Shown piece after piece: positions 26,473-35,029 of a stretch of 64,000 nucleotides of DNA (positions are counted from its first letter, which is position 1; every line of letters starts with the position of its first letter). The stretch is taken from positions 1 to 64,000 of the forward strand of contig NZ_RQIT01000005.1 of the NCBI RefSeq assembly GCF_003837805.1, given 5' to 3'. Below the pieces are notes generated by a model that saw only the letters and a program-made list of their open reading frames with translations, searched no databases and was not told the DNA's origin. The position numbers and the translations under genes are program-made. The DNA comes from Bradyrhizobium sp. RP6. Its GTDB lineage: Bacteria; Pseudomonadota; Alphaproteobacteria; Rhizobiales; Xanthobacteraceae.

Positions 26473-27399
26473 CTAGCCGTCGGTCCGGGCCCGTCGCCAG
26501 GCGCCGGGGCTTGCGCCGACGTTGCGGGAAAACACCCTGGTGAAGTAGCTCTGGTCGCCGAAACCGCAGATGAGCGCAATGTCGGCGAGCGGAAGCTTCG
26601 TGGTCAGCATGAGGCGCTTGGCTTCATCGATCCGGAGTTGAGACAGGAATTCGTGCGGCGCGACCCCGGTGCTGCGCCGGAACGATCGCGCGAAGTGGCT
26701 GGGCGTCAACTTGCATTCCGCGGCAACGTCGGCGATCGTCAGGTTGCTGGCAAGCCGCGTCCGCATGATCTCCTTGGCCCGTCGCTCCTGCCACGGCGCC
26801 AGCCCTCCGCCTGAGACCCCGTCGCTCGGCCGCATGCCGCCGTAGGTCTGGGCGACATGGGCGAGCACACTGAGCCCGATCTGGTCGATGAAGAGCTGGT
26901 TTGTGGCCGGATCCTGCTCCACCGCGCTGAGCAGAACGTTCGACAGCGTCGACAGGAACGGATCACGCTGATCTCTGCTCCATTTGAGGGTAGAGACGGG
27001 TTTGGCTCCATGCTCGCGAGCGAACTCGTCCAGAGCCTTCCGGGGAACGTAGTATTGAACTGCGTCAAACGGCCCCTTGAATTCGCATTGCGGATTGTCG
27101 CGAAGGTCGGTCACGCTGACAGTCCCCGCTCTGAAAGCGCCCGAATACCTCGGTCGTCCGGCGAGCCAGCAAGAGTGCCTCTCGAGATCGCCGAGCTGGT
27201 GCAGGATGCTGAAGGCCGGTTCGGAAGGAATGGCCGCCATCCGTTCCCGAACGAAGCGAGAGCAGGTCAGTCGGGTCATTGCGAGCGCCAACTCGCCCTC
27301 GCGACGGATCCGCAGAAGGCAATCGCCTTCCATACCGAGGTGCTGACTGAGGCGGAGACCATAAAAGCCTCCGGACTCAATTTCAGCCTCTTCCATCAT
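26473..27399 (-). CDS. AraC-family transcriptional regulator
   Basis: About 308 aa. The C-terminal AraC/XylS DNA-binding domain has two helix-turn-helices: LTIADVAAECKLTPSHFARSF and LPLADIALICGFGDQSYFTR, ending with VGASPGAWRRA. The N-terminal 190 residues form an effector domain of the type seen in AraC proteins next to hydrolase genes. The ATG at 27399 is chosen; a GTG lies three codons upstream. It could control the hydrolase cluster on its left, but no operator for it is evident. Confidence 0.88.
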   Translation of the reverse strand: MMEEAEIESGGFYGLRLSQHLGMEGDCLLRIRREGELALAMTRLTCSRFVRERMAAIPSEPAFSILHQLGDLERHSCWLAGRPRYSGAFRAGTVSVTDLRDNPQCEFKGPFDAVQYYVPRKALDEFAREHGAKPVSTLKWSRDQRDPFLSTLSNVLLSAVEQDPATNQLFIDQIGLSVLAHVAQTYGGMRPSDGVSGGGLAPWQERRAKEIMRTRLASNLTIADVAAECKLTPSHFARSFRRSTGVAPHEFLSQLRIDEAKRLMLTTKLPLADIALICGFGDQSYFTRVFSRNVGASPGAWRRARTDG

Positions 27400-27603
27400 T
27401 GGCGTCACAAAGCTATCCGCCGCTGGATATATTTACCGAAGGACCACATGGCCGCGTCTATCGAAACAATCGTCTTTGTTCAAGTCGCCGATCCGACAGC
27501 TACCGACCGCGACGCGCGAATCGGAAGATCGTCCGGAAAAGGAAACGATGACCCAGGATAGGTGACATTTGCCGGGCTTGATAATCGGCCTCAATTCCAC
27601 TTT

Positions 27604-27626
27604 ATCTGTGAAACGGTTTCATAGAT
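27604..27626. promoter_or_regulatory. Imperfect 23-bp palindrome before lysR
   Basis: Left arm ATCTGTGAAAC and right arm GTTTCATAGAT are inverted repeats with a single mismatched pair plus the centre base, ending 9 bp before the LysR start. It could be the regulator's own operator or a site for another repressor blocking the ribosome region. Confidence 0.5.
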
Positions 27627-27635
27627 GGGCAGGTG

Positions 27636-28622
27636 ATGGATAATCGGATCGGCGAAATGCAGGTCTTCCTCCGCGTGGTGGAAGCCGGGAGCTATTCCGA
27701 GGCGGCCCGGCGCCTCTTGATGACGCCGTCCACCGTCAGCAAGCTCATCGGAAGGATCGAGGTACGGCTCGGCGTTCGGCTGTTCGAGCGTTCGACGCGG
27801 AGGCTGTGCCTGACGTCTGAAGGCCGGATGTACTATGAGAAGAGCCTTGCACTGCTGGCCGAACTCGATGGCATCGAGCGCGGCATATCTCGGGGCGCAG
27901 CGACGGCCGGGGGGACGATCCGCGTCAACGTCACCGTTTCCTTCGGCATCCTCGGCCTCGAACCCCTGCTCCCGGGTTTTTGGGAAGCTCATCCTGACAT
28001 CGTGGTCGACCTCTCGCTCTCCGACGAGATCGTCGATCTGTACCTCGACCGAACCGATGTCGCCTTCCGCGTCGGCCCCTTGCAGGACTCTGCGCTGGTC
28101 GCCCGACGCATTGGGGTCGTCAAGAGAAGGATCGTCGCATCTCCCGATTACATTAACCGTTTGGGCGAGCCAAAAAGAGTGGAGGATCTTTCCGGTCACA
28201 ACTGCCTGGGATTCAATTTCCGGCGCTCTGCACCGGTCTGGCCTCTGAAGGAGAGCGGGCGAATTGTCGACCGGGCGGTCAGCGGCTCCCTGCTTGCGAA
28301 CAACGCCCAAACTTTGCGGCGAATGGCAATCGCGGGCATCGGCCTGGCCCGACTCGCCGACTATCACATTCGCGATGATATGGCGGCCGGCCGCTTGGTC
28401 GAAGTGCTCGAGGGGACCGCAGGCGACGAAGAGCAAGTGCACGCGCTCTATCACGGAGGCCCCCGGCTGCCTTTCCGCGTGAAAGTATTCCTCGACTTCG
28501 TCTGCCCGCGGCTTACCGATTTCATGGAAGGTCGAACTCTCGGTCAACAGGCCGTTCAATTGAGCGGTGGTAAGATCGCCAGCAGCTCGGCGCGGCGCTC
28601 TTCGAGAAATGTGGGAAGCTGA
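27636..28622 (+). CDS. LysR-family transcriptional regulator
   Basis: A 328-aa LTTR. Its helix-turn-helix is GSYSEAARRLLMTPSTVSKLI with RLGVRLFERSTRRL behind it. The substrate domain has VVDLSLSDEIVDLYLDRTDVA and AGIGLARLADYHIRDDMAAGRL, the CrgA/YafC-like subgroup common before quinone or aldehyde detoxification genes. The GTG one codon upstream is less likely than the ATG at 27636. Its 3' end overlaps the convergent dioxygenase-like gene by 67 bp. Confidence 0.88.
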   Translation: MDNRIGEMQVFLRVVEAGSYSEAARRLLMTPSTVSKLIGRIEVRLGVRLFERSTRRLCLTSEGRMYYEKSLALLAELDGIERGISRGAATAGGTIRVNVTVSFGILGLEPLLPGFWEAHPDIVVDLSLSDEIVDLYLDRTDVAFRVGPLQDSALVARRIGVVKRRIVASPDYINRLGEPKRVEDLSGHNCLGFNFRRSAPVWPLKESGRIVDRAVSGSLLANNAQTLRRMAIAGIGLARLADYHIRDDMAAGRLVEVLEGTAGDEEQVHALYHGGPRLPFRVKVFLDFVCPRLTDFMEGRTLGQQAVQLSGGKIASSSARRSSRNVGS

Positions 28623-29479
28623 AGTTTCTGGCCCAGCCGCTCCGGCGCCTCGTCGACGGCAAATCCCGGACCATCGGTCGCAATTTCGAAAAGCACGCCG
28701 CAGGGCGCGCGAAAGCCTACCGCGTTCAGGTAGGTTCGCTCGATGGGATCGCTTACCACGATGCCGTACGTCGACCGAAGCTTCTCGACCATCGCCGTTC
28801 GGTCGTCGAGATCCCTGGCGCGGAAAGCCACGTGCCGGATGGTGCCCCCGCCGAGGCGTCCCCGCGACGACTTCCCGATCATGCGCAACGTGATCGTGCC
28901 GCCCGGGCCGTCATGAGCCATGAAACGCATGGTTCCTTCCCGATGAGCGACCAGTTGGAAATCGAACACCTTCTGAAGGATGTCGATCGTCGCATCCTCC
29001 TCGCGGACGTTCAGCGTAACGCCATGAAGGCCGCGCAACGCGCGATCGGCCATTGAGGCTTGGCCGGCTTGCTCCGACTTTGCTTCCCATGTCTCGATCA
29101 GCGAGAGCGGCGTCCCATCGGGATCCGCGAAACATAACACACGCTCCCCGAAGAGCGATACTTCCATTCGATTGGGTACACCCACGGATTCGAGCCGATC
29201 TGCCCACCAGTCCAGCGAATTCGGCGCGATGCGGAAGGCGGTCTGCACGACCTCGCCGGCTCCGGTCATCCCTGGCGTCACGCAGTTCCAGGCGAGCGTG
29301 CTTATCACGGTGCCCGGATTTCCCACGTTGTCGCCGTAGTACACGTGGTAACTGCCGGGGTCGTCATAGCAGACGGTCTTCTTGACCCGCTTGAGCCCCA
29401 GCACACCCACGTAGAAGTCGGCGGCATGACGTACGTCGCCGATGATGGTCGTAACGTGATGGAGCCCCCGCACGTTCAC
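28556..29479 (-). CDS. VOC-family ring-cleaving dioxygenase-like protein (MhqO type)
   Basis: A 307-aa two-domain VOC protein. GLHHVTTIIGD (His of the metal site), a second module starting LRGLHGVTLNV, and CGVLFEIATDGPGFAVDE (Glu ligand) match the hydroquinone/catechol-type ring-cleaving dioxygenase group. It probably binds Fe2+ or Mn2+ and opens a hydroquinone-like ring; related proteins protect against quinones. The start is GTG at 29479, or GTG two codons later, both with weak ribosome sites. The convergent overlapping LysR gene may be its regulator. Confidence 0.8.
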   Translation of the reverse strand: MNVRGLHHVTTIIGDVRHAADFYVGVLGLKRVKKTVCYDDPGSYHVYYGDNVGNPGTVISTLAWNCVTPGMTGAGEVVQTAFRIAPNSLDWWADRLESVGVPNRMEVSLFGERVLCFADPDGTPLSLIETWEAKSEQAGQASMADRALRGLHGVTLNVREEDATIDILQKVFDFQLVAHREGTMRFMAHDGPGGTITLRMIGKSSRGRLGGGTIRHVAFRARDLDDRTAMVEKLRSTYGIVVSDPIERTYLNAVGFRAPCGVLFEIATDGPGFAVDEAPERLGQKLQLPTFLEERRAELLAILPPLN

Positions 29480-29778
29480 GTATTCGCTGTCCGATGCGCG
29501 GTCATGAGGCGGTCCGTTCGGTCTGTGATATTCACGCTACAGGTCCTCCCTCTCGCTCTGGAACCAGTCGTTTCGACCACACAATCCCGAACATCACCAC
29601 CGTGTCTTGGACTTTCTCCCGGCAACGGAACCGCCGCCAGGGCAAAATTCGGTCCGACGCCGGACATTTTCGCTACCGCTGCGACGCAATCGTACAAAGC
29701 GTCGTCCAAGCCTGCAATCAGTCCTGACCGACTTCACCAAGGATCGCGGCTCGAACCCTTGTACCGGGCATCAGATCG
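29480..29778. other. Non-coding stretch
   Basis: No frame here resembles a protein. It should hold the promoter of the leftward dioxygenase-like gene. Beyond it the gene debris begins. Confidence 0.4.
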
Positions 29779-29975
29779 GTGACCAGCATTCGTCGAACTA
29801 CATGCCGGGCCAACGGCATCAGGCAATTCTACCTCGAGGCAGGAGCCGGCCCCCCCGGTCGTCCTCCTGCACGGTTTCCCCGAGACCAACTTCGCCTGGC
29901 GCTTCCAGATCCCGGCGCTCGCCCCGCACTACCGGGTGATCGCTCCGGCGCGAGCCCTGGCGCGCCGAGATGCTG
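29779..29975 (+). pseudogene. Alpha/beta (epoxide) hydrolase N-terminal remnant
   Basis: One frame reads RANGIRQFYLEAGAGPP. After a run of seven C (about 29850-29856) another frame continues PVVLLHGFPETNFAWRFQIP and ALAPHYRVIAP, the typical first third of an epoxide-hydrolase-type protein. It then runs into unrelated sequence before the nucleophile elbow. Frameshifted and truncated, so not functional. Confidence 0.75.
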
Positions 29976-30137
29976 ATGCGAGACCATGTAGCCAGCGTCA
30001 AGTCGTCTCTGATAAGGTCCCTCGCCTCTCCAGCTGCAGTTCAAGCAGCCACGAAGACGGCACGGCGGCTCCACCGCTAGCATCAATAACATGAGGTTCT
30101 GTTGTGGGACGAAGCGGAGCGCGAGACAGCTCTCGAG

Positions 30138-30715
30138 CTATTGCTTTCGCTGAACCAAAGGGCACTCGCTATCTGCCAACGGCCGAAACGCGTCCTTGCC
30201 GGGTATTGTTGTAACGACTGTCATAAGATCCCACTCGCCCTTGGACTCGGAAGGATCTTTGGTCGCAAGAAGGTACATGTTCCTGATCACGCGCCCATCG
30301 TCACGAATAGCTACATCCTTCGTCATGAAATCGTTGATCGGCAGCTCTTTCGTCTTCGCCATGACGACTTTGCGTCCTTCGCGCCTGCCGCCTTCACAGA
30401 CTTCAGGTAATGCATGGCGGCGCTGTACGTACCAGCCTGCACCTGGGTTGGAGGTTGCCCGTACTCCTTCCAGAAGCGCTTCGAAAACTCCCGCGTTTCG
30501 TCGTTCTGGTCCCAGTAAAAGACTTCCACAAATTGAAGGTCCTTCGAGGCCTTGAGCCCCAGCGAGTGTATCTCGGTCACCTGCATCAAAAGACCGACGG
30601 TCTTCTGGCCGTTTTGCTGAATGCCGAACTCGGCACCTTGTTTCAGAGCCGTAATAGTATCGTTGCCGGCATTGGCTAAACCGATGATCTGGGCATGCGA
30701 ACTCTGGGCTTGCAA
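30138..30715 (-). pseudogene. Branched-chain amino-acid ABC binding protein, C-terminal remnant
   Basis: Two frames together give the C-terminal half of a Peripla_BP_6 (LivJ-like) protein: AQIIGLANAGNDTITALKQG and WDQNDETREFSKRFWKEYG, then after one missing base near 30376-30382 VVMAKTKELPINDF, RNMYLLATKDPSESKGEWD and GKDAFRPLADSECPLV. The N-terminal half and signal peptide are absent; a TGA sits just ahead of the conserved part. A decayed, non-functional gene. Confidence 0.8.
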
Positions 30716-31060
30716 AATATCTGGTCAAGGGTGAGCCGCCGTCTCCGGTCGATCCGCCGCCCGGCTGCCGTTTCGCCGGCCGGTGTCCGTTCTCTATCGA
30801 TCGATGCCGGGCGGAACAGCCCCATCTCGACGCAGCCGGGCCGGAACACTTCGTTGCTTGCCATAGGCAGAAAGAACTTGCGGTCCCCGATTTCACGCTG
30901 CGCGCGCTCTAAATAACCGTCGTCGAACCTCTCCTGCGAACCCACAACGAATCTGCGAACGAACGCCTGCCGAACGTCGGCAATGACAAAGTTAGCTTCG
31001 GGTCAATGGACTAAACCGCTCGCGCGGTGGGGCACTGTGGCTGGCGACAGGCAAGACGAT
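30716..31060. other. Unassigned sequence with minor open frames
   Basis: The longest leftward frame (30676-30945) contains QREIGDRKFFLPMASNEVF and was not recognised. It lacks a family signature and runs into the binding-protein remnant, so it may be another fragment. No intact gene is supported. Confidence 0.3.
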
Positions 31061-31161
31061 AGCGCAACGGGGCGTCCTGTCTTGAGATCGAGGGGTTCGA
31101 CAACCTCATTCAAGACAGGAGCATCCCCATGACCGACCAAGTCATCAACCCGTTGCGCTGA
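31061..31161 (+). mobile_element. Leader of an IS91-associated tyrosine recombinase, remnant
   Basis: ATG at 31129 reads MTDQVINPLR and then stops at 31159-31161; this is how rhizobial integrases associated with IS91-type elements begin, from memory of that family. Two nested inverted repeats surround it: an outer 11-bp pair (31061-31071 with 31149-31159) and an inner 11-bp pair TCCTGTCTTGA/TCAAGACAGGA (31075-31085 with 31110-31120). Only the leader is left. Confidence 0.5.
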
Positions 31162-31341
31162 AGCAAGAGCGGTTGCGCGTCGAGACGAGACTGGCTACCC
31201 TCGGGAAGGCCCCTCCCCCATCTCACTCATCTGGCAACACTGGACCACCCTACATCGAGGCCGTCGATGCGCCTGCCGGCACGATGGCAAGCCACGCAGA
31301 CGCGAGGACGACCGCGGACCATTGTCCCTGGCTTCAGGTCG

Positions 31342-31500
31342 CTTTGCGTAGCGCGTCATTATCCACCCGAAGGGCCTTTGGGAAGGCGTCGAAGTCGAGG
31401 TGAAAGGAAAGCTGGCCGCACTGGTCGGCGGAGGAGTCTTTCCAAAGGCCCACCATAGTGGCGGATCATACGTAGTAGCGGGGAAGCGATATGAGCCCCG
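31342..31500 (+). pseudogene. Site-specific recombinase C-terminal remnant (tentative)
   Basis: The frame RVIIHPKGLWEGVEVEVKGK continues LAALVGGGVFPK and resembles the extreme C-terminus of large recombinases found in rhizobia. It follows a stop codon and has no start or catalytic domain. The frame then runs on without similarity to about 31759. Identification is by eye and tentative. Confidence 0.4.
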
Positions 31501-31690
31501 CGCTCCGAACAATCCGATTCTGGCTATGCCTCAGCGATACTTTGCGGCGAGCCGCAAAACAGATTGTCCGTTTTGTTCGCCCCAATATCCTAGTGTACGA
31601 CAAGCACGTAATCGACCTGTCCCATTGGATCTGCGCGCTGTATCGAATGGGGTGAAGATAGAGAAACAAAGAAAGGGCCGCGCAGCCATC

Positions 31691-31736
31691 GGGCGCACCA
31701 GGGCTCGAACCTGGGACTCGCTGATTAAGAGTCAGC
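31691..31736 (-). tRNA. 3' fragment of a tRNA-Lys (anticodon CTT) gene
   Basis: The minus strand carries a complete anticodon arm (stem GCTGA/TCAGC around CTCTTAA), a T arm with GGTTCGAGCC, and the acceptor 3' strand TGCGCCC, ending at 31691. The D arm and 5' acceptor strand are missing: the sequence upstream (higher coordinates) is unrelated. Such 3' halves are left where an integrative element recombined into a tRNA gene. Not a functional tRNA. The region 31737-31923 beyond it contains no gene. Confidence 0.8.
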
Positions 31737-31923
31737 CCCGGGTTGAGAACAATCAATGACTTACTGGTCGCGCCACTGGGCCTATCCGACTGAAAATGGC
31801 TTTCTTCGCACCCTCGCAGTTTTGGTTTGGATTGCCCGTTCAGTGGTCAGAGGGAAGCGGTCATTGGCGCGAGGACCATATCAGGTGGATAGAGGCCTCT
31901 ACGGAGAAAGAATGTAGATGGCC

Positions 31924-32370
31924 TCACTTCAATGAAATCACGATAGCACTGAGGTTGGCGGCCATCTCCAACCCCGCCTTGGGGCCTTGCAAGACCATCA
32001 CGACGCCGTTGTCGTTTCGCAGGTGAACACCACCCACACCGCCGACGAGAGCGCCACCACCGCCAACCGAACTATAGGTGCCCGCGAAGTCGCGGACGTC
32101 TCTGATGCCGGAGGCCCAGCCTTCCAGCCGACTGGCCGTGGCGCCGGCGGTGATGCCTAGGCTTATGCCGGTGACGCGGAAGGGATAGCTGCGGCCGCGA
32201 TAGCTCAATACGCCATTGCCTGCACCACCGCCGACCAGCAGGCCTGCCTTCACGATCTTCACCCGGACATGACCGGCAGCTTGCGCAAGCAAAGGAGCGG
32301 CCGGAACGGTGACGGCGAACAGCACGATCGCGACAAGGCGGCCGATCGAGCGCAGCCTGACGCTGGTCAT
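31924..32370 (-). CDS. Small exported protein of unknown family (copy 1)
   Basis: A 148-aa protein with a signal peptide (IGRLVAIVLFAVTVPAAPLLAQA). The mature part is Gly-rich and beta-prone, with LLVGGGAGNGVLSYRGRSYP, FRVTGISLGITAGATAS and a C-terminal block VVMVLQGPKAGLEMAANLS. A clear paralogue sits at 40690-41115 with the same block order. Function unknown. It starts 1 nt after the DUF2950 stop and is the third gene of the box-controlled operon 34926-31924; ATG at 32388 is an alternative. Confidence 0.75.
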   Translation of the reverse strand: MTSVRLRSIGRLVAIVLFAVTVPAAPLLAQAAGHVRVKIVKAGLLVGGGAGNGVLSYRGRSYPFRVTGISLGITAGATASRLEGWASGIRDVRDFAGTYSSVGGGGALVGGVGGVHLRNDNGVVMVLQGPKAGLEMAANLSAIVISLK

Positions 32371-32371
32371 C

Positions 32372-33286
32372 TCACGGTTTCGTGGCATCGACTTTCTTCC
32401 AGGTCTGGTCGGGATCAAACAGCGTCAGGCGCTTGGCCACGAAGTCGGTGCGCTTGCCGAGATCCTTTTGGTAGACCACTCCGGCATGATTGACCAGGAA
32501 GGTCATTACGCCGGAATTGCCGTATTCGGCCGGCCATGCAATCAGCGCGAAGCCGCCGATCATCTTGCCTTTGACGACGTAGTTCATGGCGCCTCCGGGA
32601 GCATCGGGTCCCTGCGCCTTCAGAATGCGGAAGTAATAGCCGTGATAGGGCGTCATTCCCTCACCGGCCTTGTAGCCCTCGCTCGAGGCCTGCGCGGCCA
32701 GTGCTCCGAGCGGGCTCGGATCGCTGTCGTCGCGCCAGAACAATCCATCTTTCTTGCCGGGCGATGAGACGATGCGCTGTGCAAAGACGCCGACCCCCTC
32801 GCCGCGGTCCTTGTCGGCATATTCGTTCTGCGCATCGACGAACGCGAGTGCGGTCTGAATTGCGTCGAGCTCGTTTCGTCCAATGCGACGACGAAGCACC
32901 TCGATGCGTCCTTCGTCGGTGTCGAATTCCCAGCCCGCCTTGGCGTTCACCAGCGGAATCGGGAACGGGAAATCGTCTGGGCCCAGGATGAGGGTCGCGC
33001 TCTTGTTACCCTCCGCCTTGATGCCGTGCTTGGCGTCATACATCGAGGTGAAGCGCTGGCGGATATCGTTGTCGGCGATCTCGTCGCCGGAGAAAACGAT
33101 GTCCTCTGCCGCGCTGCCGAGCACTTTCAGGATGTCGCGAGGGCCGCTCTTGACTGCGGCCGCAAGCGCTGCAGCCGCGTCCTCCGGCGTCTTGTAGGAT
33201 TGCTGTGCCTGTGCCGCCGAGCCAAGCAGGGTCAGCGCCAAGATGCCGGGCAATATCGTACGGTGAAGCGCGTTCAGGCCGATCAT
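32372..33286 (-). CDS. DUF2950-family exported protein
   Basis: A 304-aa protein with a signal peptide (TILPGILALTLLGSAAQAQQ). YKTPEDAAAALAAAVKSG, then LGSAAEDIVFSGD, and PYHGYYFRILKAQGPDAPGG with FALIAWPAEYGNSGVMTFLV are typical of DUF2950. Function unknown; the genes usually accompany DUF3300 genes, as here. The ATG at 33286 overlaps the DUF3300 stop by 4 nt (ATGA). Likely periplasmic or lipid-anchored envelope role. Confidence 0.85.
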   Translation of the reverse strand: MIGLNALHRTILPGILALTLLGSAAQAQQSYKTPEDAAAALAAAVKSGPRDILKVLGSAAEDIVFSGDEIADNDIRQRFTSMYDAKHGIKAEGNKSATLILGPDDFPFPIPLVNAKAGWEFDTDEGRIEVLRRRIGRNELDAIQTALAFVDAQNEYADKDRGEGVGVFAQRIVSSPGKKDGLFWRDDSDPSPLGALAAQASSEGYKAGEGMTPYHGYYFRILKAQGPDAPGGAMNYVVKGKMIGGFALIAWPAEYGNSGVMTFLVNHAGVVYQKDLGKRTDFVAKRLTLFDPDQTWKKVDATKP

Positions 33287-34926
33287 GGCATCACCTCCGC
33301 CGGAACCTTCGCGCCGCCGGCGAGCCAATCGCCGTAGGTGCGGAATGTCAGCCCAAGCTTTTTGTAATAGACGCGCAGGTAACCGTCACTGCCGCGCGTG
33401 ACGGCGTCGGGCATGACCTGTGCGACCTCCTGCGCCAGCACACCGACATAGGCCTTGTTGCTGCCGATATAGCTGAAGCGGTAGTAGCCGAGGCCGTTGG
33501 CGAGCTGCCCGAGAAGGACAATATCGTGCTTCAGCGCGACATCCGAACGCCGGCCGCCGCCACCGCCGCGGAAGCCGCCTCCGCCGCCGCCACGCATCGC
33601 CATTCCGCCTCCGCCACCCCGGCCGGCCATGCTCGGTCCGCCGCCACCGCCGCGCGGCATGCTCGCCATGCTGGATCGTCCGCGCGCTGACGCGGCGGCC
33701 GCCGATCGAGCGGACGAGACGTTCATCGCGCCGCCGCGATTGCCGCCACCGCCGCGGCTGGCTGCACCGCCGCCGCGATTTGCGGCCTTCGCGCGATCGC
33801 CGCCGCCCTTGGCAGCAGCCTTGGACCGGTCACCGCCACCCTTGGCTCGGTCCCCTGCACCCGCACGGTCGCCGCCTCCGGGCCGGTCGCCCCGATTGCC
33901 GGCGCGATCGCCTGCACGGTCTCCGGCGCGGTCGCCTGCGCGATCCCCCGCCCGGTCTCCTGCACCCTGGTTGGGACGCAGCACCTGGCTGCCGTCACGG
34001 CCGCGGAAGTCCATCCGGTCCGATGCGCCCGCCTTGAGGTTGTTGTTGCCGAAGCGCTGCTGAACGTTGCTGTTGCTGTAGCGCACCCCTTGCCGATGCG
34101 CGGGATTATGCTGCCAGCCATTGCCGATATTCGTCGTGCGATGATTGACGTAGACGTTGCGGTTGCCCCAGTTGCAGCCGCCGCCCCAGTAATTGCCCCA
34201 GCGTCCGATCGCCCAGGCCGTGCCGAACGCGATGCCTGCAGCTACGACTCCTGCACCGATATAGGACGGATAGCCCCAGTAGTATGGCGGGTACTCCGCA
34301 TAGGGCCAGCTGCCATAGACAGTGGCCGGATCGTAGTACGGCACGTACATCGCTGCGGGATCTGCCTGCTGGATCACGACGACCTGCTTGCCTTCCTGAG
34401 ACTGGACGCTGACCTTCTGCTGCTTGGTGGTCACCAGCTTCTTGTTGTCGTAGGCCTTGGTGCGAAGGCGCTGGATCGCATCCATCACGTCGGGCTGCTG
34501 CGCCAGAAAGGCATCGCCGAGCTTCTTGGTCCAGTCGAGCTGATCGCTCATCATAGTCAAGACGTCGGCAGTGCTGGCCAGTGCCTTGACGCTGTCGTCC
34601 CAGCCCTGCTTGTCCACCTCCGTCTTCAGCGCATCGCCTTTCAGATTCTTGCGTTCCTTCAGCCAGCGATCGGCCTGCACGATTTCCAGCGGATAGGTCG
34701 AGGCGGCCAGCACGTTCGCAAGCAGTTCGTCCGGATAGAGCGCGATCGGTGCAACCAGAGCCTCTAGTTGCTCGGGCTTCAGCAGCTCAGCCGTCGGTAC
34801 AGCCGAATTCGCCGCTTGCGCCTGCGGGGCGGGGGCGGTGGGCTTGTCGGCCGTCTGGGCCGACACGCAAACGGGCGTAGCCAGCAACAGCGCAAGCGCG
34901 ATCAACGTCTTGCCGCAGCGGATCAT
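33283..34926 (-). CDS. DUF3300 protein with GDRA repeats and S74-like C-terminus
   Basis: A 547-aa exported protein. Signal peptide ALALLLATPVCVSAQ. The DUF3300 domain (about 45-240) has LVAPIALYPDELLANVLAAS, VDKQGWDDSVKAL and YVPYYDPATVYG. A low-complexity region follows: five near-identical AGDRAGDR units and long Gly/Arg-rich runs (about 310-460). The C-terminus, SDVALKHDIVLLGQLANGLG then YVGVLAQEVAQVMPDAV, resembles the intramolecular-chaperone (peptidase S74) fold of tail-spike proteins. The start at 34926 has GGAGG at 5 nt. First gene behind the FixK box at 34981. Confidence 0.82.
   Translation of the reverse strand: MIRCGKTLIALALLLATPVCVSAQTADKPTAPAPQAQAANSAVPTAELLKPEQLEALVAPIALYPDELLANVLAASTYPLEIVQADRWLKERKNLKGDALKTEVDKQGWDDSVKALASTADVLTMMSDQLDWTKKLGDAFLAQQPDVMDAIQRLRTKAYDNKKLVTTKQQKVSVQSQEGKQVVVIQQADPAAMYVPYYDPATVYGSWPYAEYPPYYWGYPSYIGAGVVAAGIAFGTAWAIGRWGNYWGGGCNWGNRNVYVNHRTTNIGNGWQHNPAHRQGVRYSNSNVQQRFGNNNLKAGASDRMDFRGRDGSQVLRPNQGAGDRAGDRAGDRAGDRAGDRAGNRGDRPGGGDRAGAGDRAKGGGDRSKAAAKGGGDRAKAANRGGGAASRGGGGNRGGAMNVSSARSAAAASARGRSSMASMPRGGGGGPSMAGRGGGGGMAMRGGGGGGFRGGGGGRRSDVALKHDIVLLGQLANGLGYYRFSYIGSNKAYVGVLAQEVAQVMPDAVTRGSDGYLRVYYKKLGLTFRTYGDWLAGGAKVPAEVMP
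33890..33966 (-). repeat. Tandem repeat encoding AGDR units
   Basis: A 12-bp unit encoding Ala-Gly-Asp-Arg is repeated about five times with synonymous changes, inside the DUF3300 gene. It encodes a flexible charged linker and is prone to length variation. No spacers, so it is not a CRISPR. Confidence 0.85.
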
Positions 34927-34980
34927 CGCATCCTCCATCTCGGTTCTGCCGAGACCATGAGACGGAGAGAGGGACGTTCA

Positions 34981-34994
34981 TTGACAAAAATCAA
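34981..34994. promoter_or_regulatory. FixK/FNR-type box
   Basis: TTGACAAAAATCAA, perfect TTGA-N6-TCAA. Its centre is 61 bp upstream of the DUF3300 start, so a transcription start 41-42 bp from the centre (class II geometry) would leave a 20-nt leader. Confidence 0.75.
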
Positions 34995-35029
34995 CGAAAC
35001 GAGAGTGTCGCCTGCTGCAACGCGAGATA

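Noticed and set aside
31691..31790. Complete tRNA gene
   Set aside because: No D arm or 5' acceptor strand can be found upstream of the anticodon arm, so only the 3' half exists.
33890..33966. Possible CRISPR array
   Set aside because: The short repeats are contiguous coding units (AGDR) with no spacers.
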